Positions 44,481 to 53,923 of a DNA stretch of 64,000 nt are shown here, piece after piece (positions within the stretch are counted from its first letter, which is position 1; each line of letters opens with the position of its first letter). The stretch covers positions 682,001 to 746,000 of the forward strand of contig NZ_AP024322.1 in NCBI RefSeq assembly GCF_018408855.1. Direction: 5' to 3'. Origin of the DNA: Caballeronia sp. NK8 (lineage in GTDB: Bacteria > Pseudomonadota > Gammaproteobacteria > Burkholderiales > Burkholderiaceae). The notes below the pieces were generated by a model that was not told the origin of the DNA, did not search any database, and was given only the letters and a program-made list of their open reading frames with translations. The position numbers and the translations under genes were made by a program.

Positions 44481-45107
44481 ATGACCGTGATCGTGGTGGC
44501 AAATCCGAAGGGCGGCGTCGGCAAAAGCACGCTCGCAACCAATCTGGCCGGTTGTTTCGCGGCGGACGGCGAGTGGGTCGCGCTCGCCGATCTCGACAAG
44601 CAGCGCTCGTCGCACGCGTGGCTCTCGCTGCGCGCCGAGACGCTGCCGAAGATCGAGGAATGGGCGATCGACGTCGATGCCCCCGCAAAACCGCCGAAAG
44701 GTCTGGAGAAAGCCGTCGTCGACACGCCCGCCGGCGTGCACGGCAACCGGCTCGCGCTCGCGCTGGAGCTGGCGGACAAGGTAATCGTGCCGCTCCAGCC
44801 GTCGATGTTCGACATCCTCGCGACGCAGGACTTTCTCGCGAAGCTGGCGAAGGAAAAGGCGGTGCGCAAGGGCGCGATCGAAGTCGGCGTGGTCGGCATG
44901 CGCGTGGATGCCCGCACGCGCTCGGCGGACCAGTTGCATCGTTTCGTCGAAGGGCTCGACCTGCCGGTGCTCGGCTTCCTGCGCGACACGCAGAACTACG
45001 TGCAGCTCGCCGCGCACGGACTCACCATCTGGGACGTGGCGAAAAGCCGCGTCGAGAAGGATCTGGAGCAGTGGGAACCCATCATCGAATGGGTGTCGAA
45101 GAAATGA
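44481..45107 (+). CDS. Orphan ParA/MinD-family ATPase
   Basis: 208-aa deviant-Walker ATPase: IVVANPKGGVGKSTLATNLAG, ALADLDKQRSSHAWLS (Walker A' DxD-like), VVDTPAGVHGN and VIVPLQPSMFDILATQ. No ParB, MinE or partner is adjacent, and the length is that of short ParA proteins used to position chromosomes, plasmids or large complexes. It ends at a terminator shared with the panD side. The cargo is not known. The location between a thioesterase and pan genes gives no functional hint. Confidence 0.85.
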   Translation: MTVIVVANPKGGVGKSTLATNLAGCFAADGEWVALADLDKQRSSHAWLSLRAETLPKIEEWAIDVDAPAKPPKGLEKAVVDTPAGVHGNRLALALELADKVIVPLQPSMFDILATQDFLAKLAKEKAVRKGAIEVGVVGMRVDARTRSADQLHRFVEGLDLPVLGFLRDTQNYVQLAAHGLTIWDVAKSRVEKDLEQWEPIIEWVSKK

Positions 45108-45141
45108 AAAAGCCGGCGTCCTTCGAGGAATCGCCGGCTTG
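45105..45141. terminator. Shared bidirectional terminator between parA-like and panD
   Basis: Stem aagccggcg (45110-45118) with cgccggctt (45132-45140), flanked by A5 on the left, so on the minus strand it ends in ctttttc after panC/panD. Both convergent transcripts can use it. Confidence 0.85.
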
Positions 45142-45161
45142 TTGAGGCAGCAGCGCCGAAA

Positions 45162-45548
45162 TCAGGTCCAGCTCTGCGTCGGAACGTGATCGCGGCTGCC
45201 CTTGATGCGGTTGTCGTCGTCGACGAATACGAGATTCGGCTTCCAGCCCGCCTTGATCTCTTCTTCGTCCACCTGCGCGAACGCCGCGATGATCACGAGG
45301 TCGCCCAGTTGCGCGCGGCGCGCCGCCGAGCCGTTCAGCGAGATCATGCCGCTGCCGCGCTCGCCCTTGATCGCGTAGGTGGTGAGGCGCTCGCCGTTGT
45401 TCACGTTCCAGATGTCGATCTGCTCGTTTTCCATCAGGTTCGCGGCTTCGAGCAGGTCTTCGTCGATCGCGCACGAGCCTTCGTAGTGCAATTCGCAGTG
45501 CGTGACCGTCGCGCGGTGGATTTTCGATTTGAGCAGGGTGCGCTGCAT
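45162..45548 (-). CDS. panD: Aspartate 1-decarboxylase
   Basis: Pyruvoyl enzyme that makes beta-alanine for pantothenate. 128 aa. The self-cleavage site is Gly24-Ser25 in [11 protein letters not shown], where Ser25 becomes the pyruvoyl group; [18 protein letters not shown] follows. The ATG at 45548 gives the standard [16 protein letters not shown] start. It lies 10 nt downstream of panC, so the two successive pantothenate genes are co-transcribed, and it ends at the shared terminator. Confidence 0.95.
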   Translation of the reverse strand: MQRTLLKSKIHRATVTHCELHYEGSCAIDEDLLEAANLMENEQIDIWNVNNGERLTTYAIKGERGSGMISLNGSAARRAQLGDLVIIAAFAQVDEEEIKAGWKPNLVFVDDDNRIKGSRDHVPTQSWT

Positions 45549-45558
45549 GATGCTTCCT

Positions 45559-46452
<894 letters not shown>

Positions 46453-47364
46453 CTAGGCGGGAGAATACGCGAGCCGCACGTAGATCGGCGCGTACGGCTC
46501 GGGCTGCGTGATTTCGATCAGCGCTTCGCGCGACAGCTCCAGCATCGCGATGAAATTCACGACGACCACCGGCACGCCGCGCGAGGTATCGAACAGCTCC
46601 GTGAACTCCATGAAGCGCGCGCTCTGCAGGCGCCGCAGGATCACGCTCATGTGCTCGCGCACCGAAAGCTCCTCGCGCGAAATCTTGTGATGCTGGACGA
46701 GCTTCGCGCGCTTGATGACGTCGGCCCAGGCGGCGCGCAGGTCGTTCATGTCGACATCGGGGAAGCGCTGCTCGGCGGCCTGCTCGATATAGATGTCCGC
46801 ACGCAGGAAGTCGCGGCCGAGCTGTGGCAACTGGTCGATCTTCTGCGCGGCGAGTTTCATCTGCTCGTATTCGAGCAGGCGGCGCACGAGTTCGGCGCGC
46901 GGGTCTTCGGCTTCCTCGCCGGTGTCCGCTTTCCTGACCGGCAGCAGCATGCGCGACTTGATCTCGATCAGCATCGCGGCCATCAGCAGGTATTCGGACG
47001 CGAGCTCCAGATTCGATTCGCGAATCTGGTCGACATAGCCGAGATATTGCGCGGTGACATCCGCCATCGGGATGTCGAGCACGTTGAAGTTCTGCTTGCG
47101 GATCAGGTAGAGCAGCAGGTCGAGCGGGCCTTCGAACGCTTCGAGAAAGATTTCGAGCGCGTCGGGCGGAATGTAGAGATCCGTGGGCAGCTTCCAGAGC
47201 GGCTCGCCGTACAAGTGCGCGATCGCGACGCCGTCGATGGTGTCGGGCGTCGAATCGGTCGCGGGCGTGGCGAGCGCCACCGCGCGCTCATTCCGTACGC
47301 CCTCCCGCGCCGGCTCGTGCGGCGCATGCGCGGGCGATTGCGGCTCGTGGCCGGCTGCGCTCAC
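46453..47364 (-). CDS. scpA: Segregation and condensation protein A
   Basis: Kleisin that bridges SMC heads in bacterial condensin. The conserved region starts with EIFLEAFEGPLDLLLYLIRKQN, followed by IPMADVTAQYLGYVDQIRESNLE and the winged-helix C-terminus (FMEFTELFDTSRGVPVVVVNF). I place the start at the GTG at 47364, two bases after the DUF3460 stop; this gives 303 aa with a roughly 60-residue Pro/Ala-rich N-terminal extension (SAAGHEPQSPAHAPHEPA). A later start would remove only that non-conserved tail. Confidence 0.87.
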   Translation of the reverse strand: MSAAGHEPQSPAHAPHEPAREGVRNERAVALATPATDSTPDTIDGVAIAHLYGEPLWKLPTDLYIPPDALEIFLEAFEGPLDLLLYLIRKQNFNVLDIPMADVTAQYLGYVDQIRESNLELASEYLLMAAMLIEIKSRMLLPVRKADTGEEAEDPRAELVRRLLEYEQMKLAAQKIDQLPQLGRDFLRADIYIEQAAEQRFPDVDMNDLRAAWADVIKRAKLVQHHKISREELSVREHMSVILRRLQSARFMEFTELFDTSRGVPVVVVNFIAMLELSREALIEITQPEPYAPIYVRLAYSPA

Positions 47365-47366
47365 GT

Positions 47367-47552
47367 TCAGAAGTTCTGGTAGTAGACGTAAGGCGTCTGG
47401 TTCACGCGCGATTGCTGTTGCTCGCCGCGCTCGTCGAGGTCGATTGGCTGCTTGTCCCACAGAAGCGCGCGGCCGCGGCGCTGTTCGTCTTCCAGCGACG
47501 GCTTCTGCTCTTTCAACTGATTGATGAACTGAGTGATGTCCGACTGATACAT
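47367..47552 (-). CDS. DUF3460 family protein, 61 aa
   Basis: Small soluble protein starting MYQSDITQFINQLKEQKPSL and rich in charged residues (EEQ/ERGEQQQSR), ending YVYYQNF. This matches the short DUF3460 type seen upstream of scpA in Burkholderiales. Its stop is two bases before the scpA start, so translation is probably coupled. No motif gives a function. Confidence 0.8.
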   Translation of the reverse strand: MYQSDITQFINQLKEQKPSLEDEQRRGRALLWDKQPIDLDERGEQQQSRVNQTPYVYYQNF

Positions 47553-47849
47553 GATCCGGCTTCCGTTGGGTCGAGGCGTTTGAAATCGCAATTTTACCGC
47601 AAGCGTACGGCGACAACGCATCTCGACGCGCGGCCCGCTCTTGTTTGTTCCTCTTATCGAAAGTCGCACGCGCGTGCAGGTTTCGCGGAACCCCGCCGGC
47701 GCGCAGCCGTCCAAAGGCGCACGCCGGGCGTGAACCGGACCGCTTTGCGGTGCCGGCCCATGGCAATGTGGTGAAATAGCGCCTGCGCCCTTTTCGCAAC
47801 GGCCGCATGTCTTACCTTTCAATTCCAATATCCCGATGCCGGAGGTCGT

Positions 47850-49646
47850 TTGGCGGGGCGTTCGTTTGATCCGCTGCGCGCGTTGCGCGTGAAGCCTGCC
47901 GGCGCAAGACGCCTGCCGTCCGTGTCGCTCCTGGTCATGGCGCTCCTCGCGTTCGGCTTCGCCGCGCCCGCTTTCGCCAAGTACGACGTCGACATCGACG
48001 CGCCGCGCAGCATCAAAAAGCTGCTCAAGGAGAACCTCGACATTTCCCGTTTCGCGAAGCGCGACGACGTGAGCGACGACCAGTTCCAGTTCCTCGTGAC
48101 CGCCGCGCCGAAGGACGTGCGCGACCTCGTCGCGACCGAAGGCTATTTCACGCCCGTCGTGCGTACGGATATCACGACCGTCGACGACAAGCGCAACGTC
48201 AAGGTGAGCGTCGATCCCGGGCCGCGCACGATGATTGGCTCCGTGCAGCTGAATTTCACCGGCGCGGTGACGACCGAGGACCGTTCGCGGGAAAACGCGG
48301 CGCGTTTCGCCTTTTCGGTGAACGAAGGCGATCCTTTCACGCAAGGCGGCTGGGACGACGCCAAAAACGCGGCGCTGCGGGCGCTGCAAGCCAAACGCTA
48401 TCTCGGCGCGAAGATCGTGCGCTCGCAGGCGCGCATCAATCCGCGCGCGCATCTCGCCGATCTCTCGGTGACCTTCGACAGCGGCCCGACCTTCACGCTC
48501 GGCAAGCTCGATGTCACCGGGCCGAAGCGCTATCCCGCCTGGATCATCGATCACGTGAATCCGATCGAGCCGGGCGAGATATACGACGTCGCGCGCCTGA
48601 ACGAACTGCAGCGGCAGATCCAGAACACGCCGTACTACGCGAGCGTGGCCATCGACGCGGACGCCGACGTCAACAAGCCGAACGAAACGCCGCTGCACGT
48701 GAAGGTGAGCGAATACCCGTTCCACAGCATCCGCTACGGCGTGGGCTACGCGACCGACACCGGTTTCCACATTCAGGGCGCGTACAGCTATCTCAACACG
48801 TTCGGCGCCGCGTATCCGTTCACGATCTCCGGCCGGCTCGACCAGACCCAGCAGTACGGCCGCGTGCAGCTCGCGATGCCGCCCGATTCGCACGGCTGGG
48901 TGAACGCCGTGTTCGGCTCCTACACGATCACCGATGTATCGAGCACGAAAATCTACAGCGCGCGCGTCGGCGTGCAGCGATCGCGTTCGCGTCAGAACAT
49001 CGACACGACGTATTCGCTGACTTTCTATGACGACCGCCTGACGCAGAACGAGCCGAATCCGTCGACGGCGCGCGCGCTCGTGCCGGCGTGGAGCTGGGTG
49101 CGCCGCGACGTCGACGATCCTCTGTTCCCGCGTCGCGGCAACATCATTCGCGCGGAGGCGGGCTTCGCCGTCAAGGGCGTGATGTCCGACCAGACCTTCG
49201 CTCGCCTGTACACCAACGCGCTGCAATACGTGCCGCTCGGCAAGAACGATCTGCTCGTGTTTCGCGCGGAGTTCGGCGGCGTGTTCACGAGCGGGCCGTC
49301 GAGCGGCGTGCCCGCGTCGCTGCTGTTTCGCGCGGGCGGCGCGAACTCGGTGCGCGGCTATAGCTATCTGAGTATCGGCAACAATGTGGCCGGCTCGATC
49401 CTGCCGACCAAATACATGGTGACCGGCAGCAGCGAATATCAGCACTGGTTCACGCACGACTGGGGCGGCGCGGTGTTCTTCGACATCGGCACTGCCACCG
49501 ATACGTGGGGCGAGCGCGTGTTCCAGCCGGGCGTAGGCGTCGGTGCGCGCTGGCGCAGCCCGGTCGGCCCGGTCAATGTCGACGTGGCGTACGGATTGAA
49601 GAACAAGAGCATCAAGCCGTATCTGACGCTCGGCATCGCGTTCTGA
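47850..49646 (+). CDS. tamA: Autotransporter assembly complex outer-membrane protein TamA (BamA/Omp85 family)
   Basis: Omp85-family protein of 598 aa. It has a signal peptide (SVSLLVMALLAFGFAAPAFA), then POTRA-like domains over residues about 50-290, and a 16-strand barrel of bacterial surface antigen type with FRAGGANSVRGYSYLSIG (the VRGY/F motif of Omp85 loop 6) and a C-terminal strand ending LTLGIAF (terminal Phe). The start is a TTG at 47850 with GGAGG at 47841-47845. It works with TamB, encoded 34 nt downstream, in outer-membrane protein insertion or phospholipid transport. Confidence 0.9.
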   Translation: MAGRSFDPLRALRVKPAGARRLPSVSLLVMALLAFGFAAPAFAKYDVDIDAPRSIKKLLKENLDISRFAKRDDVSDDQFQFLVTAAPKDVRDLVATEGYFTPVVRTDITTVDDKRNVKVSVDPGPRTMIGSVQLNFTGAVTTEDRSRENAARFAFSVNEGDPFTQGGWDDAKNAALRALQAKRYLGAKIVRSQARINPRAHLADLSVTFDSGPTFTLGKLDVTGPKRYPAWIIDHVNPIEPGEIYDVARLNELQRQIQNTPYYASVAIDADADVNKPNETPLHVKVSEYPFHSIRYGVGYATDTGFHIQGAYSYLNTFGAAYPFTISGRLDQTQQYGRVQLAMPPDSHGWVNAVFGSYTITDVSSTKIYSARVGVQRSRSRQNIDTTYSLTFYDDRLTQNEPNPSTARALVPAWSWVRRDVDDPLFPRRGNIIRAEAGFAVKGVMSDQTFARLYTNALQYVPLGKNDLLVFRAEFGGVFTSGPSSGVPASLLFRAGGANSVRGYSYLSIGNNVAGSILPTKYMVTGSSEYQHWFTHDWGGAVFFDIGTATDTWGERVFQPGVGVGARWRSPVGPVNVDVAYGLKNKSIKPYLTLGIAF

Positions 49647-49680
49647 TGCGCGTGAGAACGATGAAGGATAGTGAACCGGC

Positions 49681-52600
49681 ATGACGGACCCGACCAGGCA
49701 AAGAGACGCTGAAGCACCACCGCCCGACGAAGCCGGCGGCGCGAACGAGACGCCGCCGCGCAAGAGCGGCTGGCGGCGTCTCGCGCGCTGGCTCGGCGCG
49801 TTCGTGCTGGTCGTCGTGCTGATCGTCGGGCTGGCCGTCGGCGGCGTGTTCTACGTGCTGACGACCGAGCGCGGCACGCGCTACGCGTGGGATGCGGCCA
49901 CGTCGCTGCTCAAAGGGCAACTGACCGGCAAGCTCGACGGCGGCGCGATCGCGACCGGCCTGCAACTGCGCGACGTGCACTGGAAGGACGGCAAGGGCAC
50001 GGACATCGCGGTCGACAGCGTGTCGGGCCGCTGGGCGCTCACGCGCGAACCGTTGCGCTTCACGATCGACTATCTGCATGTCGGGACCGTCGATGCGCGC
50101 ATCGCGCCGTCGAACGAGCCGAGCAAGAAGACCGAATTGCCGAAGGATCTGCGCCTGCCGATTCAACTCACGATCAACGATCTCTCCGTCGAAAAGCTGC
50201 GCCTGCATCAGGGCACGACGACCACCGAATTCTCGCGCCTGCTCTTCAATGGCCGCAGCGACGGCCAGCATCACCAGGCGACGGTCCAGCGCCTCGATAC
50301 GCCGTTCGGCGCGGTGACGGCGTCGCTGAAGCTCGACGGCGGCGCGCGGCCGTTCCCGCTGTCCGGCGACGCGGGCTATGCCGGCAAGGTCAACGGCGAA
50401 GCGGTGAATGTGAGCGCACGGTTGTCCGGTTCGCTGGAAGACCTCGTCGCGGACGTCGATGCGAGCGGCATGAAGCTCAAGGGCGAGGCGCACGTCGAGG
50501 CGCTGCCGTTCGCCGACGTGCCGCTCAAATCCGCGCTCGTCACCTTCGATCACGTGAATCCGCAGGCATTCAGCCCGAGCGCGCCCGAGGCCGATCTCGC
50601 CGTGCGCGCCGAGGTCAAGCCCGTCGAGGGCGCGGACCCGAAGGGGTTCGTGGTGAGCGGGCCGGTATCGATCGTCAACGCGAAGCCCGGTTCAATCGAC
50701 AAGAAGCTGCTGCCGCTCATCGACGCACGCGCGAACGTGCGGCTCGACGCCTCCGAGCAAAGCATCACCGACCTCAACGTGCGCCTTCTGAAGAACGCGA
50801 CGGTGACGGGCGGCGGCACGCTCGCGGGCGCAAAGGGCAAGTTCGACCTGAAAGTGGCGAAGCTCGACCTGAACGCGATCGAGCCGACGCTGCGCCCGAC
50901 GGATTTCGCCGGGCCGATCGGCATCGTGCTGGATGGCGACACGCAGCGCATCGCCGCCGATCTGAACGATCCGAAAGCGGCGATCCGCGCGCAGGCCAAG
51001 GTCAAACTCGATCCGAAGCAGACCACGCTCGACGACGTGAAGCTGACGGTCGGCAAAGGTCGTGTCGAACTGAACGGCGCGCTGAAGAAGGACGCCAACT
51101 CCAGCTACGAGCTGAAAGCGAAGATCGTCGACTTCAATCCGCTGCTGCTGCAACAGCAGTTGATCGCGCAGAAGCCCGCGCCGGTGAAGAAGGGCGCGGC
51201 GAAGAAGCCTGCCGCGACGCCGCGTGTCGTCGAAGCGCGCGTGAACGGCACGCTGGCCGCATCGGGCCAGCTCGCGCCGACGCTCACGACCAAAGCGACC
51301 TTCAAGCTCACCGACAGCATGTACGACAACCTGCCGCTGACGGGCGAGGGCACCGTGCAGGTCGCCGGCACGCGTCTTTTGCCGAGCAAGGCGGCGTTGT
51401 CGGTGGCGGGCAATGAGGTCGATCTGAACGGCAGCTTCGGCGCACCCGGCGATCGCCTGCGCTTCAAGGTCGACGCGCCCGCGCTCGAACGGCTCGGCTT
51501 CGGCATCGCGGGCACCGTCAAGGCGGACGGCGATCTGACCGGCTCGATCGCGCACCCGAACATCGCGGCGAACTATCAGGCCGATGGCGTCGTGTTCGGC
51601 GCCAACCGTCTGGGCCACGCGGAAGGCCGCGCGGATATCCGCGACGGCGCGAACGGCGCGCTCGTCTTCACGCTGAAGGCGCGCGATGCGAGCACGGAAG
51701 GCGTCGAAGTCGCGAACCTCGATGCGAATCTGAACGGCACGCGCGCGCATCACACGCTCGACCTCACCGCGACCGGCAAGGTGCGCGGCCAGCCGGTGAA
51801 TGTCGCGCTCGGCGCGAACGGCAAGTTCACCGATGCGCCCGACGGCCCGCACTGGGACGGCGCGATCACCAGGCTCTCGAACAAGGGCGTGCCGTCGCTG
51901 AACCTCGAATCGCCTCTGACGGTGAGTTACGGACCGCAGCGTCTCGTGCTCTGCGCGACGCGGCTCGCCGCGGAAGGCGCGGTGCTGAACCTGAAATCGT
52001 TCGCGATGGAAAACGGCCGCCTGCAATCGGCGGGCACGCTCACGAACCTGTCTGTGCCGCATCTGCTGGAGGTGCGTCAGGAACTGACGGGCGCGGAGCC
52101 GCCGATCCGCACGGACCTCGTCTTCGACGGCGACTGGAACTTCACGCTCGGCGCGAGCGCGACGGGCTACGCGCAGATCAAGCGCCGCGCCGGCGACGTG
52201 ACGATCGACGGCACGCGCGGGCTGGCCGCGCTCGGCATCACGGATATCGTGGCGCGCGCGGATTTCAGCGGCGGCAATCGCCTGAACGCGTCGCTGCATG
52301 CGCAGGCGAGCCGCATCGGCGTGATCGATGCAAACGTGCACACGCCGCTCGTCAATCGCGACGGCATGCTCACGCTCGACGACAACGCGCCGCTCACCGG
52401 CGGCATCGACGCGAACATTCCCGAACTGCGCACGACGGGCGGACTGCTCGGCGCGAACTATCTGCTCGGCGGCAAGATCGCGCTCAAGCTCGTGATCGCG
52501 GGCATCGTCGCGAAGCCGAATCTGTCGGGGTCGCTGACGGGCGACAACATCTCCGCGACGGTCGTCGATCAGGGCGTGCAACTGAAGGACGGCGTGATTC

Positions 52601-53802
52601 GCATCGCGCTGTCCGAGAATCTCGTCGATCTTCAGCGCGTGGAATTCCACGGCGCGAGCGGCACGCTGCGCGCGACCGGCAAGGTGCGGCTCGACCAGCA
52701 GCAGCCCGATCTGACCGCGAGCATCATCGCGGACAAGCTGGAGCTGTTCGCCTCGCCGGACCGCGAGCTGATGCTGTCGGGCAGCGCGACCATCGCCAAC
52801 GCGGGACTGCAGGGCGGCATGGCGATCGATGGCAAGTTCACTGTCGATCACGCGCTCTTCGATCTGCCGGAATCGTCGGCGCCTTCTCTCGGCGACGATG
52901 TCGTGATCGAGCGTCCCGACGGCACGATCAAGGGCGAGAACCAGAAGATCACGGCGGCGACCGAGAAGCCGGTCGGGCCGTTCACGCCGCGCGCGAACAT
53001 CGACATCAACCTCGGTCAGCGCTTCCGCTTCAAGGGCGCGGGCGCGGATCTCGGCCTCGCCGGCACGATCACGGCGATGAGCGCGCCGAACATGCCGTTG
53101 CGCGCGGTCGGCAACGTGCGCGTGACGACGCCGGGTTCGTCGTACACCGCGTTCGGGCGCAAGCTGAACATCGAGAATGGGTTCTTCACGTTCAATGGGC
53201 CGGTGGCGAATCCGGGCCTCAATATTCTGGCGATGCGGCGCAATCAGGAAGTCGAGGCGGGCGTGCAGGTGACGGGCACGGTGCAGGCGCCGGTCGCGAG
53301 GCTGATCTCCGAGCCGAGCGTGCCCGATAACGAAAAGCTCTCGTGGCTGCTGTTCGGCCACGGCACGGATCAGGGCAACAACGTCGGCCAGCAGAGCGCG
53401 ATGACGAGCGCGCTCGCGCTGCTCGGCAGCCGGGGCGGGGCGAAGATCGCGCAGACGGTCGGGCTGGACGAGTTCAGCGTCGGTTCGAGCGAAGTGGGCC
53501 TGACAGACCCGCAGGTCGTGCTGCTTTCGAAGGCGATTAATGAACGGCTCGTGATCGGCTATGAGCAGGGGCTGCAATCGGCGAGCAACGCGGTCAAGGC
53601 GACGCTGAATCTGTCGCGGGCCTGGGCACTGACGGTGTACGGCGGGACGTATCAGGGCGTCGATCTGTCGTATACGCGAAGGTTCAATTCGTGGGCGCGG
53701 TTGTGGTCGTCGTCTTCGTCGTCATCGGCCTTGCGGGCGTCGGCGGCGGATTCGGCGTCGGCGGCGTCGGATGCATCCGCGGGTACCGACTCGTCGGATT
53801 GA
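49681..53802 (+). CDS. tamB: Translocation and assembly module protein TamB
   Basis: 1373-aa AsmA/TamB-like protein with an N-terminal transmembrane anchor (residues about 25-60, LARWLGAFVLVVVLIVGLAV) and a very long repeated beta-strand region forming a hydrophobic groove. The C-terminal TamB (DUF490) domain contains NPGLNILAMRR, LLFGHGTDQG, KINERLVIGYEQGLQS-like elements and the final YTRRF. After this conserved end there is an unusual Ser/Ala/Asp tail of about 35 residues (SSSSSSALRASAADSASAAS). Operon partner of tamA. Confidence 0.92.
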   Translation: MTDPTRQRDAEAPPPDEAGGANETPPRKSGWRRLARWLGAFVLVVVLIVGLAVGGVFYVLTTERGTRYAWDAATSLLKGQLTGKLDGGAIATGLQLRDVHWKDGKGTDIAVDSVSGRWALTREPLRFTIDYLHVGTVDARIAPSNEPSKKTELPKDLRLPIQLTINDLSVEKLRLHQGTTTTEFSRLLFNGRSDGQHHQATVQRLDTPFGAVTASLKLDGGARPFPLSGDAGYAGKVNGEAVNVSARLSGSLEDLVADVDASGMKLKGEAHVEALPFADVPLKSALVTFDHVNPQAFSPSAPEADLAVRAEVKPVEGADPKGFVVSGPVSIVNAKPGSIDKKLLPLIDARANVRLDASEQSITDLNVRLLKNATVTGGGTLAGAKGKFDLKVAKLDLNAIEPTLRPTDFAGPIGIVLDGDTQRIAADLNDPKAAIRAQAKVKLDPKQTTLDDVKLTVGKGRVELNGALKKDANSSYELKAKIVDFNPLLLQQQLIAQKPAPVKKGAAKKPAATPRVVEARVNGTLAASGQLAPTLTTKATFKLTDSMYDNLPLTGEGTVQVAGTRLLPSKAALSVAGNEVDLNGSFGAPGDRLRFKVDAPALERLGFGIAGTVKADGDLTGSIAHPNIAANYQADGVVFGANRLGHAEGRADIRDGANGALVFTLKARDASTEGVEVANLDANLNGTRAHHTLDLTATGKVRGQPVNVALGANGKFTDAPDGPHWDGAITRLSNKGVPSLNLESPLTVSYGPQRLVLCATRLAAEGAVLNLKSFAMENGRLQSAGTLTNLSVPHLLEVRQELTGAEPPIRTDLVFDGDWNFTLGASATGYAQIKRRAGDVTIDGTRGLAALGITDIVARADFSGGNRLNASLHAQASRIGVIDANVHTPLVNRDGMLTLDDNAPLTGGIDANIPELRTTGGLLGANYLLGGKIALKLVIAGIVAKPNLSGSLTGDNISATVVDQGVQLKDGVIRIALSENLVDLQRVEFHGASGTLRATGKVRLDQQQPDLTASIIADKLELFASPDRELMLSGSATIANAGLQGGMAIDGKFTVDHALFDLPESSAPSLGDDVVIERPDGTIKGENQKITAATEKPVGPFTPRANIDINLGQRFRFKGAGADLGLAGTITAMSAPNMPLRAVGNVRVTTPGSSYTAFGRKLNIENGFFTFNGPVANPGLNILAMRRNQEVEAGVQVTGTVQAPVARLISEPSVPDNEKLSWLLFGHGTDQGNNVGQQSAMTSALALLGSRGGAKIAQTVGLDEFSVGSSEVGLTDPQVVLLSKAINERLVIGYEQGLQSASNAVKATLNLSRAWALTVYGGTYQGVDLSYTRRFNSWARLWSSSSSSSALRASAADSASAASDASAGTDSSD

Positions 53803-53853
53803 CCACATCCGCGTTCACCTGTCGCCGAGAGTCGTGCGCGCCGCCGCGTGTGG

Positions 53854-53886
53854 CAAAAAGAAAAGGCTCATCCGTGGATGAGCCTT
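53854..53886 (-). terminator. Rho-independent terminator of metG (also usable after tamB)
   Basis: Stem aaggctcatcc (53863-53873) with ggatgagcctt (53876-53886); on the minus strand it is followed by ttttcttttt. It is placed about 40 nt after the metG stop. Confidence 0.82.
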
Positions 53887-53923
53887 CTGCGCAAGACGCG
53901 CGCTGAGCGCACTCGTGCGTGTC

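Noticed and set aside
47553..49763. Long upstream extension of the DUF3460 frame across tamA
   Set aside because: It is antisense to tamA and DUF3460 proteins are about 60 aa.
50692..53577. 961-codon minus-strand open frame opposite tamB
   Set aside because: Composition is Arg/Ala/Asp-biased shadow coding without domains; the TamB frame explains the region.
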